A stretch of 15,493 bases of DNA from Bacteroidota bacterium. Its GTDB lineage: Bacteria; Bacteroidota; Ignavibacteria; UBA10030; BY39. The stretch lies in assembly GCA_018830765.1 (NCBI GenBank), contig JAHJRJ010000166.1, forward strand, positions 1-15,493, in the 5' to 3' direction. The notes beneath the pieces were generated by a model. That model was given only the letters and a program-made list of their open reading frames with translations, was not told the DNA's origin and searched no databases. The position numbers and the translations under genes were made by a program. Below are positions 1 through 6,726 of the stretch, one piece after another; position 1 is the first letter of the stretch, and the number at the start of each line of letters is the position of its first letter.

Positions 1-1
1 C

Positions 2-11
2 GTTATGCCGC
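2..11 (+). other. Left cassette boundary, attC/attI core (R' type)
   Basis: GTTATGCCGC begins with the GTT of an integron core site, and cleavage is expected between G2 and T3. It is the exact reverse complement of the R'' arm of the attC at the far end of the cassette (4718-4727). The bases to the left lie outside the window, so it cannot be said whether an attI or another cassette precedes it. Confidence 0.65.
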
Positions 12-51
12 TTAATTCAACCAAAGGTTTCACGAAAATATGGAGTAACTG

Positions 52-2109
52 ATGTCATTCAACACCAAACTAACCGACCTGCTCAAAAGCGACCCTCGCT
101 TCGTGGACGATGAAGGCGAACTCGTCCTCGCCGCCGTACAAGACCGCGCTTGGAAGATTGACCGCGACCTTGTGAAGTTGCTCCTTTCAGACAAAGAAAT
201 CAAAGCCAAGTTCTTTGACGAAATCGAAGAGCCTGCCCTGAGCGGAGCGAAGGGGCATTGGATTTTCAACACCAACACATTCATTGATTATGTTTCGCAA
301 AAGAATTTTCTGGATAACTCATACACCCGCTTTCGCAATCGCATTGGATTAACCGTTGGCGATAAATACTTGCGCGAGCGCGGCGATGTGGCGCTGGTTT
401 GGCCATACAAGGATACCGTGCTGGAAGGCGGGCAGACGCGGGAAGAAGAGAAGCGCAAAGAGATATTCTTCAACGAAGTGCTGGCGCAGGATGAAATCAA
501 CCGCCTGCTTGACCCCAAAGTGTTGACCAACTTTACGCGCTACACCGCAAAGGGCAAAGAACCCGTGAAGGGCTTCAAGCGCGGTGAGAATGGCGTCATT
601 CGGGAAAACCTGATTCTCAAAGGCAATAACCTGCTCGCCCTGCACACACTCAAAACCCAGTTTCGCGGACAGGTCAAACTGATTTATATTGACCCGCCGT
701 ATAACACGGGGAATGACTCGTTTGGCTATAACGACAGTTTCAATCATTCAACGTGGTTGACGTTTATGAAGAATCGCCTGGAAGTTGCCTATCAATTGTT
801 GAATGAATATGGAATGATTTATGTCCAATGCGATAATACAGAAAACTCCTATCTTCGTGTATTACTAGATGATGTTTTTGGACGAGACAATTTTGTGTCT
901 CAGATTACTTGGCAACGTGCACCAGAAGGTAGAACCATTTTGGGACAAGGTTCAACATTTATAACTGATTGCACAGAATATATTTTGGTGTATGCAAAGG
1001 ATGCCCGCAGACTGCCATCATCATGCCCATTGAAAAAGAGAGTTGACGCAACAGAAAAAGCATTAAACCAATATAACTACTTTTTTATCTCTGAAGGACA
1101 GCGTACTCTCCATAAGACTTTGACAGATGCTCGTGGCAATGAAATCAAAATATTCAAGCATATAGATTTTCAAGTTAATCGTATTCCCAATAAAATCGCT
1201 ATCAATGAACGCCTTCAAAATTTTAATAAACTGGTGAGGATTGCGGCTCAACAAGAAGAAAGTACCCTACAACAAAAAATCTTGTCCTCTATCAATCCTA
1301 ACCAACTTTTTTCTGTAGAATACGTGCCAAGCGCTGGTAAGCGAAAAGGTCAAAGTGTTAAATCCTACTACCTCAACAATGGAATAATTCTGTTTTTATC
1401 TGATTTTGCTGAAACAGATGGCGAGCGAGTCTTTAGAGTAGCTCCAATGAACAACTTTTGGAGTAATGACGAGATTCAAATAACTGGTATCGCTGAAGAG
1501 GGAGGCGTGGAACTGAGAAGGGGCAAAAAACCAGAAATGCTTCTCCATCGCATCATACAGATGTCAACCGATAAGGACGAAATTATCCTTGATTTTCACC
1601 TGGGTAGTGGAACAACCTGTACTGTCGCCCATAAAATGGGACGCCAATACATCGGTATCGAACAACTTGATTATGGCGTGAATGACAGTGTTGTTCGATT
1701 GCAGAATGTAATCAACGGTGATAAGTCAGGTATCTCCAAATCCGTCAACTGGCAAGGCGGCGGCGAGTTTGTTTACTGTGAACTGATGAAATACAACGAA
1801 GCCTTCATAGAGCGCATCCAAGCCGCGAAGTCCAGCAAAGAACTGCTCAAAATCTGGCAGGAAATGGCGGAAGGCTCGTTCTTGAATTGGTACGTCAACC
1901 CCAAAACGCCCGAAGAAGCCGTCAAGGACTTTGAAGCACTCGGCAAGGGAGAAAACGGTCTTGAAAAGCAAAAACGCCTGCTGGCGGAACTGCTCGATAA
2001 GAACCAGTTGTACATGAATCTCTCCGAGATAGACGACGCGCAATTCAAGGTTAGCAAGGAAGATAAGGCGCTAAACAGGGCATTCTACGGAGAAGCATGC
2101 AATGTCTGA
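52..2109 (+). CDS. mod: Type III restriction-modification DNA methyltransferase (Mod)
   Basis: This is the modification and specificity subunit of a Type III system. It methylates adenine (N6) in an asymmetric site and is needed by Res for cleavage. The 685 residues contain the catalytic DPPY motif at 214-217 (IYIDPPYNTGND context) followed much later by the SAM-binding motif DFHLGSGTT at 514-522. That order is the beta-class arrangement of EcoP1/EcoP15-type Mod proteins, and the length is close to theirs. The stretch between the motifs (about 218-513) is where these enzymes carry the target recognition domain. A GGAG sits 8 bases before the ATG. The stop overlaps the start of res by 8 bases, so the two are translationally coupled. 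The recognition region is clearly more AT-rich (about 27-42% GC in lines counted by hand) than the two ends of the gene (about 53-57%), which suggests a domain swap. The recognition sequence cannot be predicted. Confidence 0.95.
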   Translation: MSFNTKLTDLLKSDPRFVDDEGELVLAAVQDRAWKIDRDLVKLLLSDKEIKAKFFDEIEEPALSGAKGHWIFNTNTFIDYVSQKNFLDNSYTRFRNRIGLTVGDKYLRERGDVALVWPYKDTVLEGGQTREEEKRKEIFFNEVLAQDEINRLLDPKVLTNFTRYTAKGKEPVKGFKRGENGVIRENLILKGNNLLALHTLKTQFRGQVKLIYIDPPYNTGNDSFGYNDSFNHSTWLTFMKNRLEVAYQLLNEYGMIYVQCDNTENSYLRVLLDDVFGRDNFVSQITWQRAPEGRTILGQGSTFITDCTEYILVYAKDARRLPSSCPLKKRVDATEKALNQYNYFFISEGQRTLHKTLTDARGNEIKIFKHIDFQVNRIPNKIAINERLQNFNKLVRIAAQQEESTLQQKILSSINPNQLFSVEYVPSAGKRKGQSVKSYYLNNGIILFLSDFAETDGERVFRVAPMNNFWSNDEIQITGIAEEGGVELRRGKKPEMLLHRIIQMSTDKDEIILDFHLGSGTTCTVAHKMGRQYIGIEQLDYGVNDSVVRLQNVINGDKSGISKSVNWQGGGEFVYCELMKYNEAFIERIQAAKSSKELLKIWQEMAEGSFLNWYVNPKTPEEAVKDFEALGKGENGLEKQKRLLAELLDKNQLYMNLSEIDDAQFKVSKEDKALNRAFYGEACNV

Positions 2110-4684
2110 GCAATTCCTTTACGAAACATTGAACGCCGTCTCCAGCATGGGCTTCCTGAAAAAGGAAGTCCCCGATAGCGTCGCGCAAAACCTGAACCCC
2201 AAATACGAATTGCGCCCCTATCAGGTAGAAGCATTTGCGCGCTTTTTCCATTGCCACAAAAACGACTTTCCCGACAAAACCTATCCCCTGCACTTTCTGT
2301 TCAATATGGCAACGGGGAGCGGCAAAACACTGATCATGGCAGGACTGATTCTGTATCTCTACGAGCAGGGCTATCGCAATTTCCTGTTCTTTGTCAATTC
2401 CACGAACATTATCGAAAAGACCAAAGACAACTTCCTCAACCCTGCCTCCATCAAATATCAGTTCAATCAGGAAATCCACATCGGTCATCACCGTGTGCGC
2501 GTTTCGCCAGTGGATAACTTTGAAGGCATCAATCCCAGCGACATCAACATATGCTTTACCACGATTCAAAAACTCCACTCCGACCTGACGACCGAAAAAG
2601 AAAATGCCATCACCTTTGAAGATTTCCGCAAGCACAAAGTGGTGCTGATTGCGGACGAAGCGCATCATATCAACGTCAAGACCAAAGCGCAAACCGAATT
2701 GTTCGAGAGTTGGGAAAATACCGTCGAGCGCATCTTCACGCAGAACGACGAGAATCTTCTGCTGGAGTTCACCGCCACGCACGATTACGCTACGCCTGCG
2801 ATGGTGAACAAATACCGCAACAAGGTCATCATCCGCTACGACCTGCTCCAATTCCGCAACGACCGTTTTTCAAAGGATGTTGTCATCGTTCAATCTGATT
2901 TTGACCAGAAAGAACGCATCCTTCAAGCGTTGATTCTGAATCAATATAAACAGGAAGTGGCGGCAAAATACCGCATCAATCTCAAGCCAGTGATTTTGCT
3001 CAAAGCCCAGCGCACCATCGCGCAATCGCAGGAAAACAAAGCCAACTTTCACAAAATTGTTGATAGCTTAACGGCAAAGCAAATCGTCAGCATCCGCAAG
3101 TCGGACATCCCGATTGTTCAACATGCCTTTCGATTCTTTGACGAAAACAACATTAGCGACGGGCAATTAGTGGAACGCCTGAAGCGAGAATTCCACAAAG
3201 ATTTTTGTCTTTCGGTCAACGAAGAAATGGAAAAAGAGAAATATCAGATCCTCTTGAACTCGCTAGAAGATAAAAACAACCGCGTGCGCGCGATTTTCGC
3301 CGTTCAGAAACTCAACGAAGGCTGGGACGTGCTGAATCTGTTTGATATTGTACGCTGTTACGAAGCGCGTGACACGGGCAGGGCTAAAATCGGCTCTACC
3401 ACCGTCTCCGAAGCGCAGTTAATTGGGCGCGGGGCGCGTTATTTCCCCTTTGTTCTTCCTGAAAGCAACGACCGCTTTCGCCGAAAATTCGACGGCGATC
3501 TTGAACACGAACTGCGCGTGCTGGAAGAATTGCATTATCACAGCATCAACGACTCACGCTACATTGCCGAAATCCGCGCCGCGCTGATTGAGCAGGGTAT
3601 GATGGACGAGCGCGAAGTGACCCGCGAACTCAAACTCAAGGAACCGTTCAAGAAAACCGACTTTTACAAATACGGCGTGGTGTGGCTCAACGACCGCCAG
3701 CCCAAAGATTACCAGCGCGTGAAATCCTTTGCCGATTTGGGCGTGAAGAAGCGAAACTACACCCACGTCATCGCCACAGGTCACGGCGGCGCAACAATCG
3801 CGCTGGAAAACGGGAAAAAGGGCGCAGTTGTGAAAGACGAAACCCGTCAGGACGTGAAGGTGCGAGACATCGAGCGCAACGTTGTGCAGTCCGCCCTCGC
3901 GCGCAACCCGTTTTTCACCTTTGCCTCGCTCAAACGCTATTTCCCCCATCTTGCCTCCATGCGTGACCTTATCGCCTCTGAAGATTATCTTGGCGGGCTA
4001 GAAATCACCTTTCAGGGCAATGTGTACGGGTTGGACGACAACCGCCCTGAAAAACTCGCCGCAATGTTAGGCTTGCTGAGTCAAATCGAAGCCGAAATCC
4101 GCCAGCAGGTCACGGACTATGAAGGCACAACAGAATTCAGGCGCAACTGGGTACGGGAAGTATTGAAGGATAAAATCATGAAATTCGACGCGAAAAACCC
4201 CAGCGCCGCAGAAGACCCCCAATTCGAGCATTTCGTCTCCGCTAAAGATTGGTTTGCCTTCAACACTGTTTACGGCACGAGCGAAGAAAAAGCCTTCGTG
4301 CGTATGCTCGATAGGCGGATGAGTGAACTGGCAAATCAATATGACAAAATCTACCTCCTCCGCAACGAAGGGCATTTCGCCATTTACAACTTTTCTGACG
4401 GGCAAGCCTTCCAACCCGATTTTGTCCTCTTCCTGCGCCAGAAAAACGGCGACCTGTTGACGTATCAACTCTTCATCGAACCAAAGGGCAGACATCTCAA
4501 AGACCATGACCGCTGGAAGGAAACCTTCCTGAAAGAAATCACCGCCGCGTTTGAAGGTAAAACCCTGACCTTTGAAGGCAAGAAATACCGTCTCATCGGC
4601 GTGCCGTTTTACAACAACGAAGACGAAAATGTGTTTCGGCAAAATCTTGAGTCTGCGCTGAATCAGGCAGTACAAACGCAGTGA
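2102..4684 (+). CDS. res: Type III restriction endonuclease subunit (Res)
   Basis: Res is the ATP-dependent cleavage subunit, which works in complex with Mod and cuts unmodified foreign DNA. The 860 residues show a superfamily 2 helicase core: Walker A ATGSGKT at 70-76, the DEAH box at 185-188, the NEGWDV segment typical of motif V, and motif VI QLIGRGAR at 439-446. The C-terminal part has a PD-(D/E)xK nuclease site, with P772-D773 in QPDFVLFL and E793-P794-K795 in LFIEPKG. The order helicase then nuclease is that of EcoP15I-type Res, though this protein is somewhat shorter than the roughly 970-residue EcoP enzymes. All catalytic motifs are intact and there is no frame break, so the system should be active. 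The ATG lies inside the end of mod (8-base overlap). The stop is followed after 35 bases by the attC-like site, so nothing else fits in the cassette. Confidence 0.95.
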   Translation: MSEQFLYETLNAVSSMGFLKKEVPDSVAQNLNPKYELRPYQVEAFARFFHCHKNDFPDKTYPLHFLFNMATGSGKTLIMAGLILYLYEQGYRNFLFFVNSTNIIEKTKDNFLNPASIKYQFNQEIHIGHHRVRVSPVDNFEGINPSDINICFTTIQKLHSDLTTEKENAITFEDFRKHKVVLIADEAHHINVKTKAQTELFESWENTVERIFTQNDENLLLEFTATHDYATPAMVNKYRNKVIIRYDLLQFRNDRFSKDVVIVQSDFDQKERILQALILNQYKQEVAAKYRINLKPVILLKAQRTIAQSQENKANFHKIVDSLTAKQIVSIRKSDIPIVQHAFRFFDENNISDGQLVERLKREFHKDFCLSVNEEMEKEKYQILLNSLEDKNNRVRAIFAVQKLNEGWDVLNLFDIVRCYEARDTGRAKIGSTTVSEAQLIGRGARYFPFVLPESNDRFRRKFDGDLEHELRVLEELHYHSINDSRYIAEIRAALIEQGMMDEREVTRELKLKEPFKKTDFYKYGVVWLNDRQPKDYQRVKSFADLGVKKRNYTHVIATGHGGATIALENGKKGAVVKDETRQDVKVRDIERNVVQSALARNPFFTFASLKRYFPHLASMRDLIASEDYLGGLEITFQGNVYGLDDNRPEKLAAMLGLLSQIEAEIRQQVTDYEGTTEFRRNWVREVLKDKIMKFDAKNPSAAEDPQFEHFVSAKDWFAFNTVYGTSEEKAFVRMLDRRMSELANQYDKIYLLRNEGHFAIYNFSDGQAFQPDFVLFLRQKNGDLLTYQLFIEPKGRHLKDHDRWKETFLKEITAAFEGKTLTFEGKKYRLIGVPFYNNEDENVFRQNLESALNQAVQTQ

Positions 4685-4717
4685 AGGTCATTGTGGGTGA
4701 GTCTTCAAAGGCAAAAG

Positions 4718-4787
4718 GCGGCATAACAACGGGTTGCAGCCGACGTCGCCGCTGACGCGCCGCCGCCCCTGAACCCGAGCGTTACTT
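4718..4787 (+). other. attC-like integron recombination site
   Basis: The layout matches an attC site. R'' is GGCATAAC at 4720-4727. After AA comes L'' CGGGTTGCAG (4730-4739), then a GC-rich variable centre (4740-4768), L' CTGAACCCG (4769-4777), AGC, and a GTT core at 4781. L' and L'' pair over nine bases if G4736 is left unpaired, which is the single-base asymmetry known for attC arms. The phrases GCAGCCGACG and GAGCGTTA resemble the CAAGCCGACG and CAAGCGTTA of aadA-type attC sites. The true partner of R'' is the core at the left edge of the cassette (2-11). The terminal core here, GTTACTT, departs from the GTTRRRY consensus, as a non-cassette half-site might. The central part folds poorly by eye (only a short CGTC/GACG stem). 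Confidence 0.75.
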
Positions 4788-4928
4788 TTACGATTTGTCA
4801 AAATACGATCAAGTAAAAAACCGCAATTAGATTCACAAAAATCTTTGCATAAATCCTCAAAATCAATTACATTAGTACAGTTTTATTATTTACATTAACC
4901 GATCTTTAATCTTTGACGAGTTTAAATT

Positions 4929-5498
4929 ATGCTATTAGTAACTGAATTAAAAACCGGTTCAACAATACGGTTAGAAGATAAATTATATCGTGTAATGGAT
5001 GTCATTCGCCACGCAGGCAGCGGACAAATGCAAGGATTTATGGAGTTGAAACTGAAAGAACTTCCATCCGGGCATATTACCGATAAGCGTTTGAAGATGA
5101 ACGAAAAGATCGAAGAAGTTGAATTATCGAAACGGTATATGGAATACATTTACACTTCAGGCGATGAACTTATTTTTATGGATTCTGAAAATTATGAACA
5201 AGTTCCGGTTCATAAAACCAAAATCGAAACAGACGAGAGGTTTTTGAAAGAAGGTATAAAAGTAACTGTAGAACTTTTAAACGATCAACCGATTTTAATT
5301 CAATTTCCAAAAATAATTGAATTGAAGATTGCCTCGACAGGAACCGGCAGACGAGAAGGCAGTGACAATACTTTGAAACCAGCTACTTTAGAAAACGGTA
5401 TTGAGATTCTTGTGCCTCAATTTATAGAACCCGGTGAGATTGTAAGAATCGACACTGAGAAACTCAAATACATAGACAGGGTAACAATCAAGAAATAG
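4929..5498 (+). CDS. efp: Elongation factor P family protein, atypical tip residue
   Basis: EF-P binds ribosomes stalled on polyproline stretches and promotes peptide bond formation in the cytoplasm. At 189 residues it has the usual length. It has the three-domain plan: a KOW-like N-terminal domain, a central OB domain (about 65-125), and a C-terminal OB domain with the family signature starting at KPATLENGIEILVPQF and continuing to the IDT and Y positions. In ordinary EF-P the domain I loop reads PGKG or PGRG and the Lys/Arg enters the peptidyl transferase centre. Here the loop is AGSG (29-32) with Ser31 at the tip, so it may be a paralogue with changed activity. The ATG is preceded by only a weak GACGAG, and no clear promoter was found in the AT-rich leader. 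It is the first gene after the cassette, and the next gene begins 2 bases after its stop, so they are likely co-transcribed. Confidence 0.88.
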   Translation: MLLVTELKTGSTIRLEDKLYRVMDVIRHAGSGQMQGFMELKLKELPSGHITDKRLKMNEKIEEVELSKRYMEYIYTSGDELIFMDSENYEQVPVHKTKIETDERFLKEGIKVTVELLNDQPILIQFPKIIELKIASTGTGRREGSDNTLKPATLENGIEILVPQFIEPGEIVRIDTEKLKYIDRVTIKK

Positions 5499-5500
5499 AA

Positions 5501-6574
5501 ATGCACTTACGAAAGCTATACAGGACTATAGAAACCCTCGCTTCTCAATCGGCAGAAAATGAGGAGCAAATATTAGCCAACGTGATACACGCTATCATTC
5601 ACTCCGAAGCAATCAAGATCAATGGCGGCCGGCTCTGGAAAATTCATCCGAAAACAAATTCTTACATACTAAAATATCAAGAAGGCGATATCGAAAAAAT
5701 TAAAAAGGAATATCTATTAAGACTAAAAGATTATCCGATATTTTACGACCTTCCAAAAATTAGAACATTTTTAGCCAAAGAAACCGACCAGTACCTACGT
5801 AAAAAAGGAGTCAAAAAATATTCGGCAACAGGTGTTGGCGAAAAAATTCTGGTGCATAATAAACTTCTGTACAAGTACATACTCGCTTTTAACTCCGAAC
5901 ACACGGACGATACTTTTCTCGACACGTTAAACATCATCAGTGTTTCATTGACGAACGTATTGAAGAGCCGTAAGATAGAGATAAAAGCGAAACAGCTTCA
6001 ACAAGATATAGATAAAGCAAGCGATATTCAAAAGAGTATTTTACCCGCTCACGAGATTAAATTCCATCCCGAAAGCTTTCGGGACGAAATTTACGGCATA
6101 TCGATTCCCGACCGGATTGTGGGAGGCGATTTCTTTGATTACTTGCAAACAACCGACGAAAAAGACCGCTTAGGTGTAGTTATCGGAGACGCCGCAAGTA
6201 AAGGTCTTTCAGCGGCTGCGCAAGCTCTTTACGTGTCGGGGGCTTTACGAATGGGATTCGGGTTCCAGATAAAGATGAACTCCCTCATCAGCAAAATCAA
6301 TAATCTCTTGAACAGAGTTTTTAATGAAGCAAATTTCGTTACTCTCTTTTACGCTGAATTAACTAACGACAAGAGGGGATTAATGATTTTTACAAACGCA
6401 GGCCACAATAACCCTATTCTTTACAGACCGGCGATGGACTCATTCGAATTTTTAGAAACAACCGGACAGATACTAGGGCCGTTCCTGAATGAGAAATACG
6501 CCACAGAAAGTACACTGATGGGCTTGTCGAAGCCCGTAATGCGGACAATGAAATGTTTGGCGAAGACAGATTAA
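5501..6574 (+). CDS. SpoIIE/RsbU-family PP2C phosphatase, C-terminus lost by frameshift
   Basis: This is a serine/threonine phosphatase of the type that acts on anti-sigma-factor antagonists in stress signalling. The first about 160 residues look like a divergent GAF-type sensor region. A helical linker (about 165-190) follows, then the phosphatase domain with metal-site motifs GGDFFDYL (Asp210, Asp213) and VIGDAASKG (Asp230), and FTNAGHNNPILYRP. After LGPFLNEKYATES the reading frame runs into an unrelated tail (GLSKPVMRTMKCLAKTD) and stops. The expected TDG and final DD metal motifs are found immediately downstream in another frame (6511-6708). Comparison with the family suggests about 34 bases are missing around 6509-6513, removing the strand before TDG. 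As read, the enzyme is probably inactive unless the gap is an assembly error. It sits 2 bases after the EF-P gene. Confidence 0.8.
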   Translation: MHLRKLYRTIETLASQSAENEEQILANVIHAIIHSEAIKINGGRLWKIHPKTNSYILKYQEGDIEKIKKEYLLRLKDYPIFYDLPKIRTFLAKETDQYLRKKGVKKYSATGVGEKILVHNKLLYKYILAFNSEHTDDTFLDTLNIISVSLTNVLKSRKIEIKAKQLQQDIDKASDIQKSILPAHEIKFHPESFRDEIYGISIPDRIVGGDFFDYLQTTDEKDRLGVVIGDAASKGLSAAAQALYVSGALRMGFGFQIKMNSLISKINNLLNRVFNEANFVTLFYAELTNDKRGLMIFTNAGHNNPILYRPAMDSFEFLETTGQILGPFLNEKYATESTLMGLSKPVMRTMKCLAKTD

Positions 6575-6708
6575 AGCACATACTAAAATCAAATTATTTA
6601 CGATCCCCGAAAGAGATATCGCAAGCTATATTGGATGCCGTGTTTCGGTTTGAAAAACCGAATACACTCTCGGACGACAAAACTCTTGTTGTAATAAAAC
6701 ATGTTTAA
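6511..6708 (+). pseudogene. Out-of-frame C-terminal remnant of the PP2C phosphatase
   Basis: In a different frame from the upstream phosphatase, this stretch reads YTDGLVEARNADNEMFG and on to LSDDKTLVVIKHV with a TAA at 6706-6708. These are the standard last motifs of SpoIIE/RsbU phosphatases, including the TDG and the DD pair that complete the metal site. There is no convincing start codon and ribosome-binding site of its own, although an in-frame ATG occurs at 6553. It is best read as the detached end of the 5501 gene after a small deletion or a sequencing/assembly error. Within it, 6644-6662 could form an 8-bp hairpin with a 3-base loop, which coding constraint alone could explain. Confidence 0.8.
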
Positions 6709-6726
6709 TAAATAAGTCATAATATT

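Larger units (their letters stand above)
3..4781 (+). mobile_element. Putative integron gene cassette carrying a Type III R-M operon
   Basis: The block is bounded like an integrated gene cassette. Its left edge starts just after G2 in the core GTTATGC, and its right edge lies between G4781 and T4782 of the attC-like site. The left core (bases 2-11) is the perfect reverse complement of 4718-4727, as expected because the two halves come from one attC in the circular cassette. Packing is tight: 49 bases from the left edge to the mod start and 35 bases from the res stop to the attC R'' core. Both genes point toward the attC, the usual cassette orientation. Most of the block has higher GC than the chromosome to the right. 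At about 4.78 kb with two long genes it is far larger than common cassettes, which are mostly near or below 1 kb. No integrase gene is in the window. The call rests on the attC structure and core match and has not been verified by modelling. Confidence 0.75.

Noticed and set aside
2051..2851. Long open frame on the minus strand (266 codons) across the mod/res junction
   Set aside because: It lies antisense to the highly conserved helicase core of res and has no recognisable domain or ribosome-binding site; it is a by-product of GC-rich codon use on the other strand.
4067..4675. Open frame on the minus strand (202 codons) inside the 3' part of res
   Set aside because: The plus strand encodes the intact PD-(D/E)xK nuclease of res here; the minus reading shows no family motif.
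4788..4928. Search for a promoter (including a Bacteroidota-type TTTG/TAnnTTTG pair) before the EF-P gene
   Set aside because: TAATCTTTG near 4910 has one base too many for the TAnnTTTG element and no properly spaced partner was convincing; the region is simply AT-rich.
6644..6662. Perfect 8-bp inverted repeat TTCGGTTT/AAACCGAA with a 3-base loop, possible terminator
   Set aside because: It is inside the coding remnant of the phosphatase (VFRFEKPNT) and is not followed by a T-run, so an intrinsic terminator is not supported.
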